A DNA stretch of 36,656 nucleotides from the NCBI GenBank assembly GCA_011525755.1, contig WYBS01000004.1, positions 1 through 36,656 on the forward strand, given 5' to 3'. Of the stretch, positions 16,246-23,262 are shown one piece after another. Source of the stretch: Planctomycetaceae bacterium (GTDB lineage: Bacteria; Planctomycetota; PLA2). How positions within the stretch are numbered: position 1 is the stretch's first letter; each line of letters opens with the position of its first letter. Below the pieces are notes generated by a model that saw only the letters and a list, made by a program, of their open reading frames with translations, did not search any database and was not told the origin of the DNA. Made by a program: the position numbers and the translations under genes.

Positions 16246-18717
16246 ATGCGACTTTCCCGCGCCTTCCTGCTCGCCGCGTTCCTCGGCTCCCCCCTCCTCG
16301 GCCAGGAGGACGAGGGCGCCTCGCTGCGCGAGCTGGAGGTCCGCCAGATCCTCACGAACCTGAAAGGGCAGGGGATGCCGGAGATCTGGCGGGGCGCCGA
16401 CCAGCTGATCCGGATGGGGCCGCCCGCGAAGCGGATCATCCAGAAGGAGATCCGGACGAGCCCGATCGAGGGGCAGCTCGCCGGGCTCCGGGCGCTCATC
16501 GGGCTCGACAGCCCGACCGCCGCGGCGGACCGCCTGCTCGAGATCGCGGCCGACGAGGCGACCGCGCAGGAGTTCCGGCTCGCGGCGCTCGAGCTCGTCG
16601 GCAAGGCCGGCGAGGAGGACGCGGAGGAGGGGCTCCTCGAGCTCCTCACGTCGCTCGCGCCGGAGATCCGCATCGCGGCGGCGCGCGCCCTCTGGGAGAT
16701 CGAGGGGGAGCACCGCCAGGCGGCGAAGCAGGCGCTCCGGGAGTTCCTCAAGGCCTCCGACCCCGAGCTGCGCGCGCAGGGCGCGCTGGCGCTCGCCGAG
16801 ATGGGCGACAACGCGACGCCGGGCGTGATGGACACGCTGGCCGATCTCCGGAGGGAGCCCGGCCTCCGCGGGAAGTACGCGAACGCCCTCTTCCGGAACC
16901 TGATGCTCCACGAGGCCATGCTCGCGCGCGAGCGCAACGCGGAGGCCCCGGCGCCGTCGCGGAGCAACGGGCTCTGGAAGCCGCTCGACGAGATCCGCTC
17001 GCTCATCAAGGAGAAGTACGACCTCCTCGAGGACGCGAGCGACGAGGCGCTCCGCATCGGCGCGGCGCGCGGGATGCTCAGCTTCCCCGACGATCCCCAC
17101 ACAAACTTCATGACTCCCGAGGAGTACGGGGAGTTCCTCCACGGCTCCGACGGCGTCGATCCCTCCTACGGCGGCATCGGCGCCTTCATCGACACGAACG
17201 ACCGGGAGAACCTGCGCATCCTCCGCCCGATGTTCAACGGACCGGCGTGGAAGGCGGACATCCAGGGCGGCGACATCATCGTCGCGGTCAACGGGGACCC
17301 CACGCGGGGCAAGGCCCAGACCGAGATCATCAAGCAGATCAAGGGCCCCGTCGGCACCGAGGTGATCCTCTCGATCTACCGGGAGGGGTGGACGGAGCCG
17401 CGCGACGTGAAGGTGATCCGCGCGAAGATCGTCATCCCGACCGTCTACAGCCGGATGCTGCCGGGCGACGTCGGGTACGTGCAGATCGCGCAGTTCGCGG
17501 CCGAGACCGGCAAGGAGCTCTTCGAGCACCTCCGCGAACTCGAGGCGAGGGGGCTCCGGGGGCTGGTCCTCGACCTCCGCGACAACCCGGGCGGGCTGCT
17601 CCAGAGCGTGCAGGAGGCGTTGACGCCCTTCCTCAAGGAGCGCGAGGTCGTCTGCACGGCGAAGGGCCGCATCGGCCGCGCGCTGCCCTACTACTCGTTC
17701 CGGCCCGACAAGGAGCGCCGCTACCCGGTCACCGTCCTCGTGAACGCGAACAGCGCGTCGGGTGCCGAGCTCATGTCCGGCGTCCTCCAGCACTACTCGA
17801 GGAGCTCGCAGATCGGCACCGCCGAGAACCCCTACGTCGACGCGGTCGTCCTCGGCACGACGACCTTCGGCAAGGGCTCGATGCAGAGCACCTACCCGCT
17901 CGAGTCGTGGCCGGGCGAGAGCTTCACCGACGAGCCCCGGAAGGACGGCGAGTGGGAACCGGGCGAGCCCTTCACGGACGCGAACGGCAACAACCGGTGG
18001 GATCCGGGCGAGCCCTTCGCCGACCGGGCCCGCCTCGACGGCCGCTGGAACGACGCCGAGCCGTGGCAGGACCGGAACGGGAACGGCACCCGCGACGCCG
18101 ACGAGACGTTCACCGACGAGAACCGCGACGGCGCGTGGAACCCGGCCGAGCGCTTCGACGACGCGAACGGGAACGGCGCGTACGACTACGGCGCCGCGGT
18201 CAAGATGAGCGTCGCCCGCTACTACCTGCCGGGCGGCCAGAACTTCACCCGCAAGCGCGTGTTCGACGAGGAGAAGAAGGCGTACGTGACGAAGGGCGGC
18301 GTCGTCCCCGACGTCGTCGTCGAGCAGGAGAGGCTCGACGTCTCCGACCTCGTCGAGCTTCGCGATCTCCAGGCGAACGGCACCTTCGACGAGTACGTCC
18401 GGACCCGCTGGGACGCGCACAAGGACCTCTTCCGCGAGCTCGCGTGGCTCGACGGACGCGACCCGTCGCGCTACCCCGACTTCGACGCCTTCTACGACTC
18501 GCTGCGCACGCGCCTCTCGAAGCAGGAGGTACGCCGCGGGCTGCGCATCGCGGTGCGCCGGAAGGTGTCGATCGAGCGCGGCGAGGAGATCCTCGGCGAC
18601 CTCTCGGACGACAACGTGCTCCTCGCGGGCGTGCGGGAGACCCTGCAGCGGCTCGGCGCCGATCCGGAGTCGATTCCCGAGTACCACTCGCTGCGCGTGA
18701 ACGGCACCGCCAAGTGA
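16246..18717 (+). CDS. Exported S41 (CtpA-type) protease with HEAT, PDZ and Asp-rich repeat insert
   Basis: An 823-residue exported protein. A signal peptide (MRLSRAFLLAAFLGSPLLGQ) is followed by HEAT-like helical repeats (about 25-215), an S41 N-terminal segment, a PDZ domain (about 306-395) and the peptidase core. The expected Ser-Lys dyad is present: Ser505 in NSASGAE and Lys543 in TFGKGSMQ. Between the Lys strand and the next core strand (AAVKMSVARYYLPGG) lies an insert of about 95 residues (555-649) of short repeats such as DANGNNRWDPGEPF and DRNGNGTRDADETF. These resemble EF-hand or dockerin calcium loops. The start has GGAG upstream; an ATG ten codons earlier would spoil the signal peptide. 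Its stop overlaps pgeF (GTGA). Confidence 0.92.
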   Translation: MRLSRAFLLAAFLGSPLLGQEDEGASLRELEVRQILTNLKGQGMPEIWRGADQLIRMGPPAKRIIQKEIRTSPIEGQLAGLRALIGLDSPTAAADRLLEIAADEATAQEFRLAALELVGKAGEEDAEEGLLELLTSLAPEIRIAAARALWEIEGEHRQAAKQALREFLKASDPELRAQGALALAEMGDNATPGVMDTLADLRREPGLRGKYANALFRNLMLHEAMLARERNAEAPAPSRSNGLWKPLDEIRSLIKEKYDLLEDASDEALRIGAARGMLSFPDDPHTNFMTPEEYGEFLHGSDGVDPSYGGIGAFIDTNDRENLRILRPMFNGPAWKADIQGGDIIVAVNGDPTRGKAQTEIIKQIKGPVGTEVILSIYREGWTEPRDVKVIRAKIVIPTVYSRMLPGDVGYVQIAQFAAETGKELFEHLRELEARGLRGLVLDLRDNPGGLLQSVQEALTPFLKEREVVCTAKGRIGRALPYYSFRPDKERRYPVTVLVNANSASGAELMSGVLQHYSRSSQIGTAENPYVDAVVLGTTTFGKGSMQSTYPLESWPGESFTDEPRKDGEWEPGEPFTDANGNNRWDPGEPFADRARLDGRWNDAEPWQDRNGNGTRDADETFTDENRDGAWNPAERFDDANGNGAYDYGAAVKMSVARYYLPGGQNFTRKRVFDEEKKAYVTKGGVVPDVVVEQERLDVSDLVELRDLQANGTFDEYVRTRWDAHKDLFRELAWLDGRDPSRYPDFDAFYDSLRTRLSKQEVRRGLRIAVRRKVSIERGEEILGDLSDDNVLLAGVRETLQRLGADPESIPEYHSLRVNGTAK

Positions 18718-19430
18718 GGGAAGTCGGGAGGAAGGGCCTCGGGCTCCTCCTCTTCGACGCGCTCGACGCGCCGGGGCTCCGCTGCGCCCACTCGGTGGCG
18801 CCGCTCGACGTGCGGCGCGAGGAGGAGCGCCGCCGCTTCGTCGAGGCCGCGGGGCTCGACCCCGACCGGGTCGCGAGCCCGGTGCAGGTGCACGGCGCGG
18901 AGGTCGTGCGGGTGGACGCGCCGCCCGCGCGACCGATCGAGGCCGACGGCCTCGTGACGGACGCGAAGGGTCTCGCGCTCCTCGTCAAGGCGGCCGACTG
19001 CTCGCTCGTCGTGGTCGCGGACCCGCGCCGCCGCGCCGTCGGCGTCGCCCACGCGGGCTGGCGCGGCGCGGCCGCGGGCATGGCCGCGAATCTCGTGGCC
19101 GCGCTGGCGCGGGAGTTCGGCTCGGCGCCGGGCGACATGGTCGCGGCCGTGGGCCCGACGATCGGCGTCCTCCGGTACGCGGTGGGCAGCGAGGTCCTCG
19201 AGGCGTTCCGCAGCCGCGTCCCCTGGGCGGACGAGTACGCGCGGACGATCGACGGACGGCTGCACTACGACGTGGCGGGGGCGAACGGCCGCGCGCTTGT
19301 CGAGTGCGGCGTGCCGACGGTCGAGGTCGCCGGGATCTGCACGCACGAGCGGAGCGATCTCCTCTTCTCGTACCGGCGGCAGGGCCCGGGCGCGGGCCAC
19401 CACGGCCTCGTCGCAGGCTGGGTCGGGTAG
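18714..19430 (+). CDS. pgeF: Laccase-domain protein PgeF/YfiH family
   Basis: A 238-residue laccase-domain (YfiH) protein. All three zinc-ligand motifs are present: VQVHGAEV (His), AADCSLVVV (Cys) and VAHAGWRGAAAG (His). Members have been described both as peptidoglycan-editing factors and as purine nucleoside phosphorylase/adenosine deaminases; the sequence does not decide. The AVGPTIGVLRYAVG segment has Leu where many members have Cys. The start is GTG 18714 overlapping the protease TGA, so translation is probably coupled. It ends only 4 bp from the convergent Minf_1886 gene. Confidence 0.9.
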   Translation: MREVGRKGLGLLLFDALDAPGLRCAHSVAPLDVRREEERRRFVEAAGLDPDRVASPVQVHGAEVVRVDAPPARPIEADGLVTDAKGLALLVKAADCSLVVVADPRRRAVGVAHAGWRGAAAGMAANLVAALAREFGSAPGDMVAAVGPTIGVLRYAVGSEVLEAFRSRVPWADEYARTIDGRLHYDVAGANGRALVECGVPTVEVAGICTHERSDLLFSYRRQGPGAGHHGLVAGWVG

Positions 19431-19434
19431 GCTC

Positions 19435-19821
19435 CTACGCGAGGGTCACGTTCGCGAGGGAGCGCCTGAACTCCTCCACGAACGCCTCGTCGAAGTCGTA
19501 GAGGCCCTCGAAGTCGGCGCGCGTGTCCTTCTCGGTGCGCGACAGGAGGCCCGCGTCGACGAGATTGAAGACGATCTCGCCGAAGTCGGACGTGGCCGTG
19601 ATCCCCCACTCGCCGAGCACCGTGCGCGCGAGGAAGCCGAAGCTCTCCGTCGCGTAGGCCCGGACGCCCTCGAGAAGCTCCTTCCCGGTGACGTGGCGCG
19701 CCTTCCGCATGCGCTGGATGGTGAAGTCGAGCGCGTCGAAGATGAAGTAGTAGGCCTGCGGGCTGTAGCGCCCGTCCCTGCGCGTGATCTGGAGGATGGA
19801 CTCGGTTTTCTCGGCCGACAA
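19435..19821 (-). CDS. Conserved hypothetical protein, Minf_1886 family
   Basis: A 128-residue protein of unknown function. The signature ILQITRRDGRYSPQAYYFI, followed by ALDFTIQRM and later ARTVLGEWGITATSDFGEIV, is that of the Minf_1886 family, found in PVC bacteria and relatives. I place the start at TTG 19821 (LSAEKTESILQI). It has AGGGG about 10 bp upstream and fits the family, in which few residues precede the ILxIL-type helix. The frame extends back to a GTG at 19920, but a strong -10 box (19843-19848) lies inside that extension. It converges with pgeF. Confidence 0.8.
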   Translation of the reverse strand: MSAEKTESILQITRRDGRYSPQAYYFIFDALDFTIQRMRKARHVTGKELLEGVRAYATESFGFLARTVLGEWGITATSDFGEIVFNLVDAGLLSRTEKDTRADFEGLYDFDEAFVEEFRRSLANVTLA

Positions 19822-19842
19822 CGCGTGAATGCCCCTATGCAA

Positions 19843-19848
19843 ACTATA
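19843..19848 (-). promoter_or_regulatory. -10-like TATAGT of the Minf_1886 gene
   Basis: TATAGT on the minus strand matches five of six consensus bases. Transcription would start near 19836 and leave a leader of about 15 bases with AGGGG before TTG 19821. No clear -35 box. Confidence 0.45.
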
Positions 19849-19956
19849 GCGGCAGGCCCGGCGCGCGACTTTAAGCCAAAACCGGGGCACCACCCGATGC
19901 GCGCCATAACCCGTTTCCACGAAAAGACTTGGAGCCGCAAGCCTCGCCGCGCCCCG

Positions 19957-19972
19957 GGGGGGGTCCGGGGGC
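19957..19972. repeat. Dispersed G-rich repeat, copy 4
   Basis: GGGGGGGTCCGGGGGC on the plus strand, identical to the reverse complement of copy 3. It abuts the ricT stop codon at 19973 with no gap. Confidence 0.7.
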
Positions 19973-20812
19973 CTACTCGGCGGGCTCGCCCGGCGTCAGG
20001 ACCGCGATCTCGTCGCCCTTCGCGGCCACCGTGCCGCCCCGGTCGAGGAGCACCACGCACTTCGATGCGAGGACCTCCTGGTGGAGCACGAGGCCCGTCT
20101 GGCCGGACGCCTTGATCGTCACCCTGGCCCCCCGCCGGGGAAGCGCCCGGCGCAGCTCGGTGTAGACGTCGTCCTCGTAGCGGAGGCAGCAGAGGAGCCG
20201 GCCGCACATGCCCGAGATCTTCGCCGGGTCGAGCGTCGACTTCTGGTTCTTCGCCATCTTCATGTTGACCGGGCGCATCTCGCGGATCCACGACGAGCAG
20301 CAGAGTTCGCGGCCGCAGTACGAGACGTCGCCGAGGACCTTCGCCTCGTCGCGCGCGCCGATCTGCTTCAGCTCGATGCGCATCTTGAACTCGCGGGCGA
20401 GGTCGCGCACGAGGTCGCGGAAGTCCACGCGGCCCTCGGCCATGAAGTAGAAGGTGAGCCGCTGGCCGCCGAGGATCTTCTCGGCGCGCACGAGGCGCAT
20501 CGGGAGGTCCAGCTCCTTCACCTTGTCGCGGCAGAAGCGGAACTCCACGGAGCGGCCCGACGCGTCGATCTCCGCCTGGCGCCGCTCGTCCTCGGGCGTC
20601 GCCCGCCGGAGCACCTCGATCGGGGGCGCCTGCTCCCCGGTCGCGACGGACTCGGGCGCCGTCAGGATGAGTGCGTACTCGATACCGCGTTCGGTGCGAG
20701 CGACGACCTTGTCCCCCGGCTTCGCGTCGGGGACCGCGGTCGCGTTGCACCCGGTGCGGCACGACGTGCACCCGTGCCGGAGAACGGCTTTCAATGCCTG
20801 CGATGCGTCCAT
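19973..20812 (-). CDS. ricT: PSP1-domain protein RicT (YaaT-like)
   Basis: A 279-residue PSP1 C-terminal-domain protein. It has the family's cysteine clusters SYCGRELCCSSW and SGMCGRLLCCLRYE, plus an extra N-terminal CTSCRTGC (15-22). In Bacillus, RicT works with RicA and RicF in an iron-sulphur complex that acts with RNase Y on mRNA processing; partners are not in this window. The centre (PMRLVRAEKILGGQRLTFYF) and the YFMAEGRVDFRDLVRDLA segment are typical. The ATG at 20812 overlaps the end of holB by 22 bp. The tmk-holB-ricT order is conserved in Firmicutes, which supports the call. Confidence 0.9.
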   Translation of the reverse strand: MDASQALKAVLRHGCTSCRTGCNATAVPDAKPGDKVVARTERGIEYALILTAPESVATGEQAPPIEVLRRATPEDERRQAEIDASGRSVEFRFCRDKVKELDLPMRLVRAEKILGGQRLTFYFMAEGRVDFRDLVRDLAREFKMRIELKQIGARDEAKVLGDVSYCGRELCCSSWIREMRPVNMKMAKNQKSTLDPAKISGMCGRLLCCLRYEDDVYTELRRALPRRGARVTIKASGQTGLVLHQEVLASKCVVLLDRGGTVAAKGDEIAVLTPGEPAE

Positions 20813-21660
20813 GGAACGAGCATGAGCCCCGCGAACACGATCGACGGGTTCGCGTTCGAAGAGAGCGATCGTAGTGCCTCCACGACCGGACGCAAGGCGT
20901 CTTCCGATTCCGGCAGGCCCCGGCGCAGCCGGGCCGCGGCGACCCGGCACACCTCGGCGAGCCGGACGCGCTGCTCCGGCGCCTCCTCGTCCTTCCGCCG
21001 CCGGACAATCCGCTCCGCGTCCCCGAGCGGATCCTCCCGCCGCCCGGCGAGCGCCTCGACGAGGACCGTGACGTCCTCGCCGATGCCGAGCGCCGCCTGG
21101 CGGATGCCCCTGCCCGGGGCCCCCTCGGCGTCCGCGGCGGCCTCGCGGGGGAGACCGGCGCGGGCGAGCACCTCGGCCGTCTGCGCGTCCGAGAGCGGCG
21201 CGGCCCGGACCAGCCGGCAGCGGGAGATGACCGTCGGGGGCAGCAGCGCGGGCGCCTCCGCCACGAGGAGGACCGCGGCCTCCGCCGGCGGCTCCTCGAG
21301 CGTCTTCAGGAGGAAGTGGTGCACGTCCCCGTGGAAGCGGTCGAAGTCGCGCACGAGGAGCACCTGGCGCGGACCCTTGAGCGGCCGCCGCGAGAGCACG
21401 GCGAGGGCCTCCCGCGCGCCGTCGATCCCCATGTCCGGGGTGAGCACGGTGAGGTCCGGGTGCGTTTGGGCCTCGACGAGCGCCGCGTCGCCGAGGATCG
21501 CCTTGGCCGCGCAGCGCGCGAGGAGGAAGCGGCCGACGCCCTCGGGCCCGTGGATGAGCGTGGTGCCCTGCCCGCCCGTGCGCGCGAGGATCGCGCGGAG
21601 CGCCGCGACCGCGGCCTCCTGCCCGACGACCGCCTCGAACCCCCCCGCGCCCCCCCTCAT
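20791..21660 (-). CDS. holB: DNA polymerase III delta-prime-like subunit
   Basis: A 289-residue AAA+ clamp-loader protein. The P-loop position reads GPEGVGRFLLA with Arg for Lys, so ATP binding is probably lost, as in known delta-prime subunits. The diagnostic VISRC motif is kept. LLKTLEEPPAEAAVLLV matches the core of the DnaX/HolB family. The zinc cysteines seen in some members are absent. The ATG at 21660 overlaps the tmk stop (ATGA); the frame's earlier start lies inside tmk. It overlaps ricT by 22 bp. The last ~90 residues are divergent from well-known HolB. Confidence 0.88.
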   Translation of the reverse strand: MRGGAGGFEAVVGQEAAVAALRAILARTGGQGTTLIHGPEGVGRFLLARCAAKAILGDAALVEAQTHPDLTVLTPDMGIDGAREALAVLSRRPLKGPRQVLLVRDFDRFHGDVHHFLLKTLEEPPAEAAVLLVAEAPALLPPTVISRCRLVRAAPLSDAQTAEVLARAGLPREAAADAEGAPGRGIRQAALGIGEDVTVLVEALAGRREDPLGDAERIVRRRKDEEAPEQRVRLAEVCRVAAARLRRGLPESEDALRPVVEALRSLSSNANPSIVFAGLMLVPWTHRRH

Positions 21661-22265
21661 CGCGCCGCCTCGACGGCACGCCACACGTCGCGGGCGACCG
21701 CCTCCTCGTCGCGCGACGCGTCCACGACGACCGCCCTCGCGCCGAGCAGCCTCGCCTCGACGAGGAAGCCATCCCGTACGCGCATATGGTATTCGAGCGA
21801 GCGGCCCTCCACCTTGTCGCGCGCCCCCTTGAGCCGCGCGAGCCCGACGTCGGCGGGCACGTCGAGCAGGACGAGCCGAAGGGGCTCGAGCCCCTTCGTC
21901 GCGACGGCCGACACGCGGCGGATCTCCTCCGGGTCGAGCCCGAGCCCGTGCCCCTGGTAGGCGGCGGTCGAGTACCAGTAGCGGTCGAGGAGCACCGTCC
22001 GCCCCTCGGCGAGCGCCGGCCGGATCACGGCCTCCACGAGGTGCGCGCGCGCCGCCTGGTAGAGGAGCATCTCCGCGAGCGGCGTGATGTCGACGTCCGC
22101 GTGGAGGAGGAGGTCGCGGATCGCCTCCCCCATCGGCGTCGCGCCGGGCTCGCGCAGGGCAAGCACGTCCTCGCCGCGCTCGCGCAGCCGCGCCGCGAGC
22201 CGCGCGATCTGCGTCGACTTGCCGGAGCCGTCGGGCCCGTCGAGGACGAGGAACCTGCCGCGCAT
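21657..22265 (-). CDS. tmk: Thymidylate kinase
   Basis: A 202-residue kinase that makes dTDP from dTMP. It shows the P-loop GPDGSGKST, REPGATPMGE, the DR-type motif LLDRYWYSTAAYQG and a lid region rich in Arg. The usual REPGGT reads REPGAT. I chose the ATG at 22265, with GGAG just upstream; a TTG three codons earlier (22274) is possible. It starts 11 bp after the DnaA-like gene and overlaps holB by 4 bp, so translation of the cluster is tightly linked. Confidence 0.94.
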   Translation of the reverse strand: MRGRFLVLDGPDGSGKSTQIARLAARLRERGEDVLALREPGATPMGEAIRDLLLHADVDITPLAEMLLYQAARAHLVEAVIRPALAEGRTVLLDRYWYSTAAYQGHGLGLDPEEIRRVSAVATKGLEPLRLVLLDVPADVGLARLKGARDKVEGRSLEYHMRVRDGFLVEARLLGARAVVVDASRDEEAVARDVWRAVEAAR

Positions 22266-22275
22266 CCGCTCCAAG

Positions 22276-23247
22276 CTACGCGCCGGGTCCGACGCGAAGG
22301 ACCTCCTCGAGGATCCCCGCGAACCGGCGGTCCTTCGCCTCCTGCCGGGCCGCCCACGCGCACGCCTCGCCGACCGGCCGCTCGGAGCGGAGCCCGAACG
22401 AGCGCGCGATCTCGCCCGCGGGGACGCCGGCGCGCGCCGCCGCCGCGATCACCGCCCGGCGCACCTCGACGACGCTCCGCCGCCGGCAGGAGCCGTCGAG
22501 GAGCGAACGCTCCACCCCGCAGAGCCTCGCCGCCACGTCCTTCATCGCGTCGAGCCCGCCCGGCGGCGCCGCCGCCGGCTCGACGCCGACGAGGAGTCCG
22601 CCGAGGAGCCGGCTCCGGAGCGCCGGCGAGAGCTCCGCGCGGGACGGATGCCCCTCGATCGTGAAGAGGAGCCGGTCGCCCCGGTCCTGGACCGCGTCGA
22701 TGATCGTGCACAGCGTGCGCTGCGCCTTCTCCCGGCCGGCGAGCGTCTCGATCCCCTCGCCGACGGTCAGGGGCTTTCTCGGCACGAGCCCGCGGCTCTT
22801 CCCCGCGCGCACCCGCCCGAGGTCGAGGCGGAACGCGCGCGTGCCGGCGAGCTTTCGCGCCCACGCGGCGAGGAGCGACTTCCCGCTCCGCGGCGGCCCG
22901 TGGAGCAGGAGGAGCGTCGCGCCCGCGGGCTCGCCCTTGGCGAAGGCGCGCACCATGCGCACGACGAGCTCCGCGCGCGGGCCCTCGAGCTTCGGGAGCG
23001 TCCGCGGCTCTTTCACGGGGGGGGCTCCGGGGGCCTCGGAGACGACCTCGACCGCGCCGCCGAAGGCCTGCTCGAGCTCCGCCGCGTAGCGCGCGAGCAG
23101 CCGCTGCTTCGCGAACGGCCGCGGCACGCGCAGCTCGAGCGCGCCCCTCGTCCTCACGACGCGCGCGCCCTCGAGCCAGAGCGCCGCTGCGCGCGGACCG
23201 ATCCTCTCCCTGAGACGCTGGAGCGCCTCTCGCGCTTCGGGCACCAA
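22276..23247 (-). CDS. Degenerate DnaA-like protein lacking Walker B and lid
   Basis: A 323-residue protein with a DnaA-like layout but major losses. Residues 1-70 resemble DnaA domain I (LWLEGARVV, RPFAKQRLLARY). Walker A HGPPRSGKS (116-124) is intact. The Walker B/DnaA box region LIDDIQFLAGKEK is here TVGEGIETLAGREK (161-174), losing both acidic residues. Sensor-I-like FTIEGHPSRAE and Arg213 in RSRL (arginine-finger position) remain. From VGVEP (220-224) the sequence jumps almost directly to domain IV (233-317), so the ~85-residue lid with sensor II is absent. Domain IV keeps RRRSVVEVRR but GGRDHTTV is GLRSERPV (285-292), losing the base-reading residues. Start is TTG 23247 (or GTG 23244), with GGAGGAAGG upstream. 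It leads into tmk-holB-ricT. Confidence 0.75.
   Translation of the reverse strand: MVPEAREALQRLRERIGPRAAALWLEGARVVRTRGALELRVPRPFAKQRLLARYAAELEQAFGGAVEVVSEAPGAPPVKEPRTLPKLEGPRAELVVRMVRAFAKGEPAGATLLLLHGPPRSGKSLLAAWARKLAGTRAFRLDLGRVRAGKSRGLVPRKPLTVGEGIETLAGREKAQRTLCTIIDAVQDRGDRLLFTIEGHPSRAELSPALRSRLLGGLLVGVEPAAAPPGGLDAMKDVAARLCGVERSLLDGSCRRRSVVEVRRAVIAAAARAGVPAGEIARSFGLRSERPVGEACAWAARQEAKDRRFAGILEEVLRVGPGA
23019..23034. repeat. Dispersed G-rich repeat, copy 5 (inside the DnaA-like gene)
   Basis: Exact GGGGGGCTCCGGGGGC on the plus strand, within a run of eight G. It falls in the sequence encoding the linker (APGAPPV) between domain I and the ATPase domain. Confidence 0.7.
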
Positions 23248-23262
23248 GACCTTCCTCCGCCC

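Noticed and set aside
15574-18687. 1037-codon minus-strand frame joined to moaC
   Set aside because: Only the last 159 codons are MoaC; the rest is antisense to the S41 protease.
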